Assembly (NCBI RefSeq): GCF_022808645.1
Contig: NZ_JAKZKT010000037.1
Coordinates: forward strand, 1-43,712
DNA from: Bacillus litorisediminis
Lineage (GTDB): Bacteria; Bacillota; Bacilli; Bacillales; JC228
Length of the DNA stretch: 43,712 nt
Direction of reading: 5' to 3'
Shown here: in pieces, positions 25,098-33,701 of the stretch
Layout: each line of letters opens with the position of its first letter
Numbering within the stretch: the first letter of the stretch is position 1
Notes under the pieces: model-generated
The model's input: only the letters and a program-made list of their open reading frames with translations
What the model was told of the DNA's origin: nothing
The model's database searches: none
Made by a program: the position numbers and the translations under genes

Positions 25098-25170
25098 TTA
25101 CAAGAAAACAAATATCAACTTGTAAAGTGATTAGTTCGTTAGATTTATCGATCTAATTTTCTTGTATAAC

Positions 25171-25210
25171 GTTTCAGAAAATTCCCCTGAAAATGGAATA
25201 TTATGTTAAT
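25171..25210 (+). promoter_or_regulatory. Recurrent upstream element, copy 1 (zincin gene)
   Basis: TTTCAGAAA (25172-25180), 13 bases, then TGGAATATTATGTTA (25194-25208), about 75 bp ahead of ATG 25285. It belongs to a five-copy set with 29867, 33626, 34378 and 40890. The first part also forms a TTTCAG...CTGAAA inverted repeat here. Confidence 0.65.
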
Positions 25211-25284
25211 ATCGAATTATGGTTCAGTCATAATAAAATTTTCAATTCTGAACTAATCATTCTTGTACAAATGAGGCGATAAAA

Positions 25285-26136
25285 ATGAAAATTTACAACA
25301 CCGTTCCTTATTTTTTAGAATACTACCAACCTACGGAGAAATTTCTAAAACACTATCATGAAAAGTTTTCTCCTCACTTCAAAGAATACCTCTTATATCA
25401 CTGTAAGAACATCAAAGAGAAAATGAAAATTGCCCTTCAAAAGTATCCTGAGAAAATGAGTGAGATTAAAGAGTGCAATCAAAAAATTGAACTTTTAATA
25501 CATGAAATTGTGGCAGCTTACCAAGAAACCTATGATGTAAAATTTATAAAGGATGTTCATATTATTGTTGGCTGTTATGGATCTAATGCGTTTACTCATC
25601 GACAAATTATACCTGATGTAACGTTCTGTTTAGAGAAGCTTTCTTCAAAGGTTGAGCATTTAAAAGTGATTATTGCACATGAGTTTGGGCACGTGCTTCA
25701 TAATCTAATATCGGATCAAGCCGAAATGGGTTGGTCGAAGCTTAATTGGACTCATCCGTATACATGGTTGTTGCAAGAAGGCTGTGCTACGTATTTTTCT
25801 AGGAAGATTACAGAGGCTGACGAAGCGGTTTGCTTTTCTTTTGATGATGATGGGGAGGAATGGCTCCAGTTTGCGAAGCATTACCAACAAGAAATTATAA
25901 CTACTTTTAAAGAAAATCTGCTGATACTAACAGATGCAGAGATTAAGAAAGAATGGTTTTCCATTAACGGTGGTACGAAATTTAGTCATACACGGCTTGG
26001 TTATTATATCGGTTATAAAGTCATAGAGTTATTGATTGAAAAATATGGAGAGTTTAAAGCGGTTACGTTATGGAAAGAACCGAATTTTTTAGATGAAATG
26101 GAGCAGGTGTTGTTAGAATTTACAATTTCTAAATAA
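25285..26136 (+). CDS. Predicted gluzincin-type zinc metalloprotease
   Basis: This 283-residue soluble protein has a HEFGH zinc motif (132-136, IIAHEFGHVLHN) and a likely third ligand Glu165 in LLQEGCATYFS, 29 residues on. This is a gluzincin arrangement similar to the DUF2268/M1-like group of predicted Zn-dependent proteases. No signal peptide or membrane helix is visible. ATG 25285 is preceded by GAGGCG. It stands alone behind the copy-1 upstream element. Substrate unknown. Confidence 0.7.
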   Translation: MKIYNTVPYFLEYYQPTEKFLKHYHEKFSPHFKEYLLYHCKNIKEKMKIALQKYPEKMSEIKECNQKIELLIHEIVAAYQETYDVKFIKDVHIIVGCYGSNAFTHRQIIPDVTFCLEKLSSKVEHLKVIIAHEFGHVLHNLISDQAEMGWSKLNWTHPYTWLLQEGCATYFSRKITEADEAVCFSFDDDGEEWLQFAKHYQQEIITTFKENLLILTDAEIKKEWFSINGGTKFSHTRLGYYIGYKVIELLIEKYGEFKAVTLWKEPNFLDEMEQVLLEFTISK

Positions 26137-26160
26137 AAACAGCCACTCCGCTGCTTTTTA
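26135..26160 (+). terminator. Weak terminator after the zincin gene
   Basis: AAAAA-CAGC (26135-26143) pairs with GCTG-C-TTTTT (26150-26159) with a one-base bulge. Confidence 0.5.
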
Positions 26161-26196
26161 TTAGCAAATATAAAAAAACTTAAAAGGGGGATTAGA

Positions 26197-26380
26197 ATGA
26201 TATTTAATTTCTTTAATAATAGTTTCTATTATATTTTCTACGTATTGCAGGATGGTTGAAAAAGTAGTTATTTTCATGTAATTCCGAGAAATAATGATGA
26301 ACCTTTTGCTGGATAAGGACTTCGTTATTGGTTAAAGCTACCTGAACCAACAAAAGAGATAAGTTACAAATACAGAAATA
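26197..26380 (+). pseudogene. Remnant of a HIT-like protein gene
   Basis: One frame from ATG 26197 (behind AAAAGGGGG) is interrupted by TGA at 26257-26259 and TAA at 26314-26316. It then continues in the same frame into the next gene's upstream region. After the first stop it reads SSYFHVIPRNNDEPFAG, and after the second GLRYWLKLPEPTKEISYKYR. FHVIPR is reminiscent of the C-terminal motif of histidine-triad (HIT) hydrolases. The family call is tentative; that the sequence is decayed coding DNA is more certain. Confidence 0.4.
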
Positions 26381-26394
26381 AAAGGGGGGAAAAT

Positions 26395-26607
26395 ATGTTA
26401 TTAATTCTATCTATTGTATTAAGTACATTTTTAGGGTTTTTATTGCTTTCGACAATGGGTCCAATTTATGGAGGAATTATGGCTTTTGGAATTGTTGCCG
26501 GATGTTTATTTAGAGGGGTGTATTTACTTAATGAAATAAACCAACATATACTAAAAAATCCAGTGAAAAAGCATCAGATTCAAGATTATGTAAAAAAAAC
26601 AGAATAG
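26395..26607 (+). CDS. Small membrane protein, unknown (70 residues)
   Basis: Two hydrophobic segments (about 2-20 and 24-44, rich in Gly: GPIYGGIMAFGIVAG) are followed by a polar tail NPVKKHQIQDYVKKTE. ATG 26395 has a strong AAGGGGGGA site. No family was recognised. It lies in a zone of decayed and small genes and is followed by a terminator at 26705. Confidence 0.55.
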   Translation: MLLILSIVLSTFLGFLLLSTMGPIYGGIMAFGIVAGCLFRGVYLLNEINQHILKNPVKKHQIQDYVKKTE

Positions 26608-26704
26608 GGTTCGTTCTTATGCATCGATTTTGATAAAAAATTCATATAATCGTTGGGGCATTATTATTAGGTTCAGGAGAAGCTACTGAAAAGAAATATA
26701 AAAA

Positions 26705-26753
26705 AAAAATCAACATGAACAAGTACGCTAAATAAGCACTTTTGTTGATTTTT
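26705..26753. terminator. Terminator after the 70-residue membrane protein
   Basis: AAAAATCAACA (26705-26715) pairs with TGTTGATTTTT (26743-26753); an inner AACAAG...TTTTGTT pairing extends it. Confidence 0.75.
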
Positions 26754-26831
26754 ACTAGTGAACTGGTTAGATAAATAAGAATTTTTAAATACCTTTAGTG
26801 AAAGAACACATACTATCACTGAGGTGATTAT

Positions 26832-27206
26832 ATGAAAAAGCTATTAATATCTTTAATGATCATTGGATTTTTGCAAACAAGCTCTCCCAATAATTCGTGT
26901 GCTTTTGAATTGCCTATAGACTTGTCCGAAGAAGTTCTCATTAAGCAATTACAGGAACCGATTCTTTCAGTTGTAGGTGCAGATTGGTTTAGAGGCAAAG
27001 AAAAAATATTAGACATGACTCAGGATGAAGGAGATCATGATGCTTTTTTCGTTACAGTTCAAGTGGTAACCTTCCAAGGACCGCATAATCCCCCTTATAT
27101 GCAAGAGATTATAACTTTTAAAATTAAGGACGATAAGGTAAAACCTACAGATTATTTTAATAAAGTTATACCAGAGAGTGAGTGGCATAAATTCGATATA
27201 CCGTAA
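26832..27206 (+). CDS. DUF3888-type secreted protein
   Basis: This 124-residue protein has an N-terminal signal-like segment (LLISLMIIGFLQ) followed by a mature domain. The block FVTVQVVTFQGPHNPPYMQEIITFKI is the conserved core of the DUF3888 family of small exported Bacillus proteins. No catalytic residues are evident. ATG 26832 has GAGGTGA upstream. Function is unknown. It is one of three small exported proteins or remnants in 26.8-28.2 kb. Confidence 0.7.
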   Translation: MKKLLISLMIIGFLQTSSPNNSCAFELPIDLSEEVLIKQLQEPILSVVGADWFRGKEKILDMTQDEGDHDAFFVTVQVVTFQGPHNPPYMQEIITFKIKDDKVKPTDYFNKVIPESEWHKFDIP

Positions 27207-27308
27207 GTTTTATCTCAAAAAATGGTATTGAACTGACAACAACTCCCATTCTGTTTCAACTAGTGGATACATTAGGTGAGTAGATTTTTCTTTAGGGGAG
27301 GGGAGAAC

Positions 27309-27556
27309 TTGAGAATTTTATATTTTGCATTATTGGTTTTTCTAGTTGGATGCTCAACTTATTCTAATGAATTTACTGTGTCAGTGGAAATCACAAAAAT
27401 TGATAAAAATTTGATTTTTGTAGGCCAATAAGATACAGACATGCATCTGATTTTGAAATGGGTCAAAAAGTAAAAGTGACCTTAATTGACAGGACAAGTG
27501 AAGATGTTTGGGACTACACTGATTTTACCGTGAAAAAAATAGAAATTATTGAGTAA
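27309..27556 (+). pseudogene. Frameshifted small lipoprotein gene
   Basis: TTG 27309, with AGGGGAGGGG upstream, starts a lipoprotein signal (ALLVFLVGCSTYSN) that stops at TAA 27429-27431. The missing part continues in another frame as PIRYRHASDFEMGQKVKVTL, then DRTSEDVWDYTDFTVKKIEIIE, ending at 27556. Joining GTAGG and CCAATA by one extra base would restore a single protein of about 82 residues. It looks like a recent one-base loss or a sequencing error. The layout (a lipobox followed by a short OB-like beta domain) resembles DUF3221-type lipoproteins; this is tentative. Confidence 0.65.
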
Positions 27557-27762
27557 TGTTGAAAAAATAACTATCTTTACTTTTGAAGTGACCAAGCCAA
27601 TGGTCAAATGTTAAATAAAAATTTATTCGTTTTTATAGAAATAGGATATCGAATTTATAAGAATGATAATAATATAAGTAAATATCCAAAGAGACAAACA
27701 CCAATTAACAAGAGAAAAAAGATTTGAATCTGCAGTATCAATTAATTTCGGGGGTTCTTTAA

Positions 27763-28191
27763 GTGAAAAAATTATTTATGCTGGTACTCACTTTATTTTA
27801 CCTTGCTGGTTGTGCGAACATAACCTATGAGGAAATAGAAAATGCTGATTTATTTATTGATAATGCTTTAATCTCTATAGGTGATGTTGATAAGACATTT
27901 GATAAACAAAAGATAAAATATAGTTTCTTCATTAACAACAAAGGAAATATAGAGGTGAATGAGGACTCTATTGGAATTGTTTTAACTGATTGGATTAATG
28001 ACAATCTGATAGAAAGCAAAATTACATCGGCAAGTATAAATGAGGGCTACATAATAGTCAGAGGTTATGTGATTTTCGGCACAAAAGATTTGACAAAAAA
28101 GGAAATTTCACTAAAAGAACCTTTTATATCTGGAATTAAAATCCGCACCAAAAATGGCAAAGAAATTTTAATTAACCATCATAATGAATAG
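27763..28191 (+). CDS. Putative lipoprotein, unknown
   Basis: This 142-residue protein begins MKKLFMLVLTLFYLAGCAN, a clear lipobox (LAGC) with Cys17 as the lipidated residue. The mature part is polar and beta-rich (IDNALISIGDVDKTF, INEGYIIVRGYVIF). No family was recognised. The start is GTG 27763, 11 nt after GGGGG. It lies between a broken lipoprotein gene and a phosphatase. Confidence 0.65.
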   Translation: MKKLFMLVLTLFYLAGCANITYEEIENADLFIDNALISIGDVDKTFDKQKIKYSFFINNKGNIEVNEDSIGIVLTDWINDNLIESKITSASINEGYIIVRGYVIFGTKDLTKKEISLKEPFISGIKIRTKNGKEILINHHNE

Positions 28192-28337
28192 TCAGTTTAT
28201 ACCTATTCAGTAATGAAGAATTTATTTATTACATTGGAAATAGACTATTGTACTCTTTTGATAATAATAGACTTCTATTGTATGATAAATTTGTGATGCT
28301 AAAGTTATATAAAAATTCTTATTTGCAGAGGTAAAAT

Positions 28338-29111
28338 ATGAAAAGTCTATTACGTGAGATTAAATTAGAGGGCGGCTTTAATTTCCGGGATTTAGGTGGC
28401 TACCAGACAAATGATGGTCGTACGGTAAAATCAGGAATGTTATTTCGTTCAGGAAATTTAAGTAGATTGACAGAAGCCGACCGGGAAATTGTCAAACAAT
28501 TGGGTATCAAAAAAATCTGTGACTTGCGGGGTATGGACGAGGTTGAGAGATTCCCAGATCCGATTTTTGATGATATTACTTGGCATCACACACCAATCCT
28601 TTCAGAAGAAAAGATGTTAGGACAGGTTGGAGACGATACTGATTTTGCAGACCAGCTGAGGAATACCAAACCAGGGGAACTTTTAATGAATTTGAATCAT
28701 CATATGGTTACCTACAAGAGTGCTTTCCAAAACGTGTATAAAGTTCTTTTAACTAAACCGAGTCAGCCATTACTTTTCCATTGTATGGCAGGAAAAGATA
28801 GAACTGGTGCTGTAGCTGCAGCGATTCTTAGTATTTTAGGAGTTCCCCGTGAACAAATCCTAGAAGACTACTTGTATACAAACGAAACACTGGAGCAAAT
28901 GGCAGAAAATTTTACAGAGATTGGATATAATAACCTGCCAAATATCGATCAGGACGTATTAGATGCCTTGTTTGAGGCTAGAGCAGAGTATATACATGCC
29001 TTTTTAGATGGGATAGATACTAAATATGGAAATATAGATTTATATGCAAAGGAGATGTTGAATCTTTCAGAAGAAGATATAAAAGTACTTAAAAGCCAAT
29101 TATTAGAGTAA
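28338..29111 (+). CDS. Tyrosine/dual-specificity phosphatase of the IphP (Y_phosphatase3) type
   Basis: This 257-residue cytoplasmic enzyme has the CX5R phosphatase loop HCMAGKDRTG with Cys149 and Arg155. The N-terminal FNFRDLGGYQTNDGRTVK motif with SGMLFRSGNLSRLT is the signature of PF13350. Likely substrates are phosphotyrosine proteins or phosphoinositide-like molecules. AGAGGT lies upstream of ATG 28338. No kinase neighbour is present. It ends with a hairpin at 29122. Confidence 0.88.
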   Translation: MKSLLREIKLEGGFNFRDLGGYQTNDGRTVKSGMLFRSGNLSRLTEADREIVKQLGIKKICDLRGMDEVERFPDPIFDDITWHHTPILSEEKMLGQVGDDTDFADQLRNTKPGELLMNLNHHMVTYKSAFQNVYKVLLTKPSQPLLFHCMAGKDRTGAVAAAILSILGVPREQILEDYLYTNETLEQMAENFTEIGYNNLPNIDQDVLDALFEARAEYIHAFLDGIDTKYGNIDLYAKEMLNLSEEDIKVLKSQLLE

Positions 29112-29121
29112 GCAGCTGGGC

Positions 29122-29155
29122 AGCGTTAATCTAGAAGAAAAGGTTAACGCTTTTA
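29122..29155 (+). terminator. Terminator, copy 1 of a GCGTT...AACGC hairpin family
   Basis: AGCGTTAA (29122-29129) pairs with TTAACGCT (29144-29151), followed by TTT. Related hairpins occur at 38803 and 42568. Confidence 0.75.
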
Positions 29156-29229
29156 TTGTACAAACGTCTTCTTACGAAGAATCTTTGAATAATGAAGAAG
29201 GTTAGTGAAACTCTTATAAACGGAAGGAC

Positions 29230-29646
29230 TTATTTAACTTCCCTTAAGCCCTTCCCATCAATGATATCTTGAATACCTTCTTCACAAACTCCGTATGAAC
29301 GCCAAGAACAAGTTTTACACACGGTTTGTATATCGGATGGAACGGCATTCTTTCGGATACCAGCCTCAATGTCCTCCCATCTAAGAATTTGCCCGATACT
29401 AAGCCCCAACTTCTTTAAAATAACCTCATCTCTGTTATAAATATTGTCATTTTGGCAGTGGTATTCACCTGAGTTAGGGTACTTTTCACATAAATGATCA
29501 GGTCCCTTTACAAGCTGAATCCGCGTCTTGGGGTTGTTTCGCAAGGTTTGATGCAAACGTGTCATATTTTCTACGTATTCTTGAGAATAGCCCATTCCTC
29601 GATATCCCAAAAGGCAAAAAAGATGATGGCCTCGCAGCTTATACAT
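29230..29646 (-). CDS. DUF1284 protein (predicted iron-sulfur binding)
   Basis: This 138-residue protein begins MYKLRGHHLFCLLGYRGMGYS, the signature of DUF1284 (PF06935). Conserved cysteines follow: Cys11 (HLFC), HLCEKYP, EYHCQND and a C-terminal TVCKTCSWRSYGVC cluster. The spacing suits an Fe-S cluster. ATG 29646 has GGAGGGGG upstream. It stands alone on the minus strand. Function is unknown. Confidence 0.85.
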   Translation of the reverse strand: MYKLRGHHLFCLLGYRGMGYSQEYVENMTRLHQTLRNNPKTRIQLVKGPDHLCEKYPNSGEYHCQNDNIYNRDEVILKKLGLSIGQILRWEDIEAGIRKNAVPSDIQTVCKTCSWRSYGVCEEGIQDIIDGKGLREVK

Positions 29647-29866
29647 AATTTCCCCCTCCAGTTCGACCCATTCTATTAAATTATATGTTAATTAAAAGAA
29701 ACAATCAGTTATTGCATCTAATTGATCATAACATATTACAGTTGGTTAGCAGGATAGGGAAAGACAATAAGAATAATAGTGATTTATGCGAAGGTTTGTA
29801 TCAATATTGATATTTATAACCACATGAAAATCGTAATTTATGTGTTCTTTTTTATTTAGTCGATAA

Positions 29867-29912
29867 TTTTCAGAAAACAGGAATTTTTGTTTGGAATATT
29901 ATGTTAAAATTG
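29867..29912 (+). promoter_or_regulatory. Recurrent upstream element, copy 2 (APH-like gene)
   Basis: TTTCAGAAA (29868-29876), 15 bases, then TGGAATATTATGTTA (29892-29906) and AAAATTG, about 85 bp ahead of ATG 29993. A further GTAGATCTAAAATAAA match to copy 5 follows. The rest of the 345-bp gap 29647-29992 is AT-rich with nothing else recognisable. Confidence 0.65.
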
Positions 29913-29992
29913 TGTTGTAGATCTAAAATAAATGAAGCAACTTTATACAATAGACTTTATCGAGCTTTGTAAGATAAGGCGGTGAACTATCT

Positions 29993-30895
29993 ATGAAACA
30001 AGAAGTCCCATCAAAGTGGATCCCGTATATCAGCTACTTTTCCATGCTAGAAGAAGCTGTGAAATGGGAGCCTTTGCGTCAATGGAATTTATCTGATGTT
30101 TGGCGTGTTACTCTTAAATCTGGTAAAACGGTCGTTGCAAAGTTAGGAAATGAATCAATGGCGGGAGAGTTAAAAATATATAAATCCATTTTAGAGCCAC
30201 TTGATCTACCCTGTCCGAGATTATACGAATCGTATGAAAACTCTACAAGTAATGTTTTTTTAATGGAAGATCTCGGACGAACTACAGTTGAAATGAAACC
30301 GACTGCAAAACACTTCACAAATGCTGCTCGGACATTAGCTGAGATACGAAATACGGCTAGAAGCCGTTTAGGTTCCCTAGAGTCCTTGGTTTACAGCGAG
30401 TATTACAAGCGACAAGAGCAGGTATTGTATGACTTAAATTTTATCATAGAAAGTCACGTATTATACTCGGATGATGAACTTGATTTGTTAAGGTCTTGGT
30501 TGGAAAAGCTACCGAAACACCTTGTTCGTCTTTATGGGGGATCCTCTGTAACCATTACTCATAACGAATACAACGCCAAGAATCTCATGATTGTTAATGA
30601 GTCAATCGTCCCGATTGATTGGTCAAACGCTTATCTCAGTCCACATTTGGGTGACCTCTATTGTTTAATCTGCGAGGCAGAGGGAAGTGGTATTGAAAAG
30701 TCGGTCGTAATCGGAGCATACAGCGAGCTAGACAATATTGATGACATTGAATGGCAAATTCAAGTTGGGGGGATATGTTGGCTAATTCGTGGTCTTTGTT
30801 GGGTTTGCCAAGAAGGCATACACAAGGTTCCAGTGACTCGTTCATGGATTCCTAAAATGATTACTTCAATATATGAGTGCTTTGAACAACTTTGA
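29993..30895 (+). CDS. Aminoglycoside-phosphotransferase-like (APH fold) kinase with altered catalytic loop
   Basis: This 300-residue protein has an APH/choline-kinase fold. The N-lobe includes KTVVAKLGNESMAGELKIYKS, with the ATP-binding Lys in VVAKLG, and FLMEDLG is the hinge. The catalytic loop reads THNEYNAKNLMI (His190, Glu192, Asn197) where the family has HxDxxxxN, so the catalytic Asp is Glu. The metal-binding motif is IDWSN (Asp209), which is intact. It may be a pseudo-kinase or have altered activity. ATG 29993 is preceded by AAGGCGG. The substrate cannot be predicted and an antibiotic-resistance role is not implied. Confidence 0.75.
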   Translation: MKQEVPSKWIPYISYFSMLEEAVKWEPLRQWNLSDVWRVTLKSGKTVVAKLGNESMAGELKIYKSILEPLDLPCPRLYESYENSTSNVFLMEDLGRTTVEMKPTAKHFTNAARTLAEIRNTARSRLGSLESLVYSEYYKRQEQVLYDLNFIIESHVLYSDDELDLLRSWLEKLPKHLVRLYGGSSVTITHNEYNAKNLMIVNESIVPIDWSNAYLSPHLGDLYCLICEAEGSGIEKSVVIGAYSELDNIDDIEWQIQVGGICWLIRGLCWVCQEGIHKVPVTRSWIPKMITSIYECFEQL

Positions 30896-31009
30896 TTTGG
30901 ACATCAGATATTGCGTTAACCGTGCATTCCTTTAAATAGGGATGTTGTTTCCTCTTAAAGTAACGGGGCATGGGTCGTTAAATAATGAAGATTTTTTAAA
31001 GGTGAAGGA

Positions 31010-31750
31010 ATGATAAAGCTAAAAGATTTTAACCAATTCAAATGGATCCAAGAGGAAAAAGAAAGTATTGATTTTGAAAATTGGAAAGGTTGTAAAGTTT
31101 CGAATTTATTACCCGCTAGATATAATCATTATTGTAAGATTATGCACCCAATCTATCTCGATTCGACGATAAAAGATGAATCTCTTTTGTGGAGTCAGTG
31201 TAATCCAGATGAACCGGTACAATTTGTTTTTGGTGAGAGGCTAACTTTAAAAGAATTAGCTGAAAAATATAAACTTCATTATACAAAAGAGATAAGCACC
31301 TGGACAATTTCACATTTATTAGGTGGAATTCCAAGGTATTTATTTATTCCTGAGGAAGGAAGTATTGATGAAAAAACGCTTCGTGAACTTGTTTCAGTTT
31401 TGAAACCCTTTACGAAAGGAATCCAATGCTACTTTCAATATCATTTATTAAAAATAGTTCATAGCTTTCCTGGAAAAATTGAAAATGGACAGTTGTATTA
31501 CGGAAAACTAGAAGATGTTTTCCAGTTGTATGAAATGGGAGATGGAAGAAGATTCGGTTCACCAAGTTATTGGTGGGCTGAGGACAAAAGTTGGTGTTTG
31601 CACACAGATTTTGATTCGGATTTCTCCCTGCTGGGAGGAAGCAAAGAAATAGTAGAGGCTCTCCTATCCAATTATGAATTGGAATGCATAGAAGTGGACG
31701 TGTCCACAAGGGTTGATAACAAAGCAGATAAAAAGAATCTTCATTTTTAA
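31010..31750 (+). CDS. Conserved hypothetical protein (246 residues)
   Basis: A soluble protein with several aromatic-rich conserved-looking blocks: ENWKGCKVSNLLPARYNHYCKI, FGERLTLKELAEKY, SYWWAEDKSWCLHTDFDSDF, LLGGSKEIVEALLSNYELECIEV. The C-terminal YWW...SWC...TDFD...GGS pattern occurs in uncharacterised proteins of several soil bacteria, but no named domain was recognised. ATG 31010 has AAAGGTGAAGGA upstream. It follows the APH-like gene by 114 bp with no terminator, so they may be co-transcribed. Confidence 0.65.
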   Translation: MIKLKDFNQFKWIQEEKESIDFENWKGCKVSNLLPARYNHYCKIMHPIYLDSTIKDESLLWSQCNPDEPVQFVFGERLTLKELAEKYKLHYTKEISTWTISHLLGGIPRYLFIPEEGSIDEKTLRELVSVLKPFTKGIQCYFQYHLLKIVHSFPGKIENGQLYYGKLEDVFQLYEMGDGRRFGSPSYWWAEDKSWCLHTDFDSDFSLLGGSKEIVEALLSNYELECIEVDVSTRVDNKADKKNLHF

Positions 31751-31824
31751 TTCTTGTTCATCTAAAGGGTCAGTTGGTTACAAGAAGGAATAACTATTTT
31801 ATGTAGGTGCAGGGAGGATATCTT

Positions 31825-32373
31825 ATGATATATAATCATCAAAATAAAACAATTACCACTGAAAGGCTAGTCCTAAGACTGTTTCAAAAATCTGATGCAG
31901 AAGCAGTAACTAAGCTTTGTAATAACTATAATATTTATAAAAATACATTGTACTTGCCTTATCCATACTCTATAGAGGATGCTTTATCGTGGATTGAACA
32001 CCATCTTGATCATTTTATTGCTAATAAATTATTTGAATTTGCCATAACAGATAAGGAAAGCGGAGAATTATACGGGGCAATAGCGCTAACTAACAACCAC
32101 AAGTTTAATAATGGTGAAATGGCTTATTGGATTGGCGAAGAATTTTGGGGAAATGACTATGCTACAGAAGCAGCGCAAGCTATATTACAATTTGCATTTG
32201 ATGAAAAGCAATATCATAAGGTATTTGCTCGTCACTTTAATTCAAATCCAGCTTCAGGAAGAGTTATGCGAAAGTTAGGCATGAAAAAAGAAGGGATATT
32301 AATCGACCATGTGAGGAAAGAAAATCGATATGAAGATCTAGTTCTTTATGGGATTATTAACTCCATAGGATAA
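31825..32373 (+). CDS. GNAT-family N-acetyltransferase (RimJ/RimL-like)
   Basis: This 182-residue acetyltransferase starts TITTERLVLRLFQKSDAEAV, typical of the RimJ/RimL branch. The acetyl-CoA-binding region is MAYWIGEEFWGNDYATEAA, and VFARHFNSNPASGRVMRKLGM carries the conserved N-x-x-S-x-R-V-x-K-x-G segment. Members acetylate protein N-termini or small amines. ATG 31825 is 6 nt from AGGGAGGA; the GTG at 31807 is too far upstream. Substrate unknown. Confidence 0.88.
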   Translation: MIYNHQNKTITTERLVLRLFQKSDAEAVTKLCNNYNIYKNTLYLPYPYSIEDALSWIEHHLDHFIANKLFEFAITDKESGELYGAIALTNNHKFNNGEMAYWIGEEFWGNDYATEAAQAILQFAFDEKQYHKVFARHFNSNPASGRVMRKLGMKKEGILIDHVRKENRYEDLVLYGIINSIG

Positions 32374-32424
32374 TCGATCTTATATTACAAAGGCAATATT
32401 TAAGAGTATAGAGAGGTGAAATGT

Positions 32425-32796
32425 ATGAGTTCACAAGAAGAGTTAGGTTTGCTCGAAAGTGCACGGAATGTCTGTCTTGCTTTGCCTGAAGCTGTTGAGC
32501 ATATCGATGGTTTTGGTCACACTACCTTTCAGATCAATGGAAAATCCTTTGTGAGATTAGGTGAAAGCGAGAAAGGCTCCAGTCTGTCATTCAAATCCAA
32601 TCGAGAAACGCAAGAATGGTTGCTGCAGAAAGAGTATTTCTTCAAAACTCCCTATATAGGGCATCATGGCTGGGTATCAATACGCAATCCGCGTAAGGAA
32701 AACTGGGTTGAACTGACCGAACTGATTCAAGAAGCTTATTTACTTGCGGCACCAAAGCGTTTGGTAAGGGAATGGATGGAACTGCATAAGAAATAA
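32425..32796 (+). CDS. MmcQ/YjbR-like (CyaY-fold) protein
   Basis: This 123-residue protein reads ALPEAVEHIDGFGHTTFQINGKSFVRL, then HHGWVSIRNPR and ELTELIQEAYLLAAPKRLVREW. This matches the YjbR/MmcQ (DUF419-like) family, which folds like CyaY. It is often described as DNA-binding, but its true role is unclear. ATG 32425 follows GAGAGGTG by 7 nt; GTG 32416 overlaps that site. It nearly abuts the convergent PAP2-type gene (9 bp apart). Confidence 0.8.
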   Translation: MSSQEELGLLESARNVCLALPEAVEHIDGFGHTTFQINGKSFVRLGESEKGSSLSFKSNRETQEWLLQKEYFFKTPYIGHHGWVSIRNPRKENWVELTELIQEAYLLAAPKRLVREWMELHKK

Positions 32797-32805
32797 TCCT
32801 TTTTT

Positions 32806-33525
32806 CTATGGAGAAGTATATATGTTTTGCTGTCTTAATAGCTGTACAACCATCTTTCCAATTTGTCTGCCTAACCTTAGGCCTTCTTCGTTGTCTACTT
32901 TGAAATGGACACCAGCGTACAAACGAGATTGAGCACATTCTTCCATTAACTCTATGAGTCTAGATGACTCTCTCGGAAAGAAATAGCTTAATATGACTTC
33001 TGCACACCCGGCAACAGTAGCATGAGCAGAAGGATAGGCAGGGAAACGTGGCGTAAACAGCACAGTAGATAGGTTTCTGCCATATTGATTTGGACGTGCT
33101 ACATCCCATAGATATTTAAAATACCAGGACATGACAAATGCATCATTTATGGAAGCGTGAACATATCCTAGTAATCTTGCTATATTCGGTGATCCTATTC
33201 TATACTTTCGAGCTAAGTCGAAAATCATGTGACTGATATGCTCTGTTATTTCACCTGTTCCCCAATATCGTGCGATTTGTTTTTGTTGAGGGGTTAAAGA
33301 GTACAGTGTTTGTTCTACGATGACTAGTTCTGTTTCCCAATCAATATTACGGGGATTTCTAATTTCCCAATGGATACGTTGACCAAAGGAATCTAAAAAT
33401 GTATGATCTCCAACCCTTGAAATAAAAAACATTGGCCAGTATCCTACTTCTGAAGAATTATTGGCAGGGGGGAATTGCTCTCCTTCATATGGATGTTCTG
33501 ACCATCTTCTGTAATTTAATCGCAT
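32806..33525 (-). CDS. PAP2/vanadium-haloperoxidase-like protein
   Basis: This 239-residue protein carries the three blocks of the PAP2/vanadium haloperoxidase superfamily: KYLWDVARPNQY (KX6RP-like), YPSAHATVAG (the PSGH motif with Ala) and SRLYAGVHFKVDNEEG (SRX5HX3D). The SIN/HASIN segment before block 1 fits the haloperoxidase-like branch. No signal peptide or multiple membrane helices are visible, so it is a soluble enzyme, probably a phosphatase or haloperoxidase. ATG 33525 has AAGGGGG about 10 nt upstream. It is convergent with the YjbR-like gene. Confidence 0.85.
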   Translation of the reverse strand: MRLNYRRWSEHPYEGEQFPPANNSSEVGYWPMFFISRVGDHTFLDSFGQRIHWEIRNPRNIDWETELVIVEQTLYSLTPQQKQIARYWGTGEITEHISHMIFDLARKYRIGSPNIARLLGYVHASINDAFVMSWYFKYLWDVARPNQYGRNLSTVLFTPRFPAYPSAHATVAGCAEVILSYFFPRESSRLIELMEECAQSRLYAGVHFKVDNEEGLRLGRQIGKMVVQLLRQQNIYTSP

Positions 33526-33625
33526 AATGCATAAACCCCCTTAGTATGTTCCTTCTAATTCCTTATGATTTAGAGGAATCATATATGTTAATCATTTCGG
33601 TGGGAGATGATCTTTTTTGTCATTC

Positions 33626-33670
33626 TTTTCAGAATATAGGGAATTCGATTGGAATGATATGTTAAAAATT
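33626..33670 (+). promoter_or_regulatory. Recurrent upstream element, copy 3 (PLC-like gene)
   Basis: TTTTCAGAAT (from 33626), 14 bases, then TGGAATGATATGTTA (33650-33664) and AAAATTAAAAT, about 38 bp ahead of the TTG start at 33702. It is the most diverged of the five copies. Confidence 0.6.
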
Positions 33671-33701
33671 AAAATGAGCTAAAGAGACGGAGTGAGCATA
33701 T

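Noticed and set aside
24722-25125. Cys/Met-rich heptad-repeat ORFs (MCRSVTL and related)
   Set aside because: They are by-products of the 21-bp minisatellite: several frames are open at once, a 20-bp unit shifts the frame and no ribosome binding site is present.
26608-26735. A short frame reading VGALLLGSGEATEKK
   Set aside because: A stop codon lies just upstream, there is no start or ribosome binding site, and the tail overlaps a terminator; too little to call.
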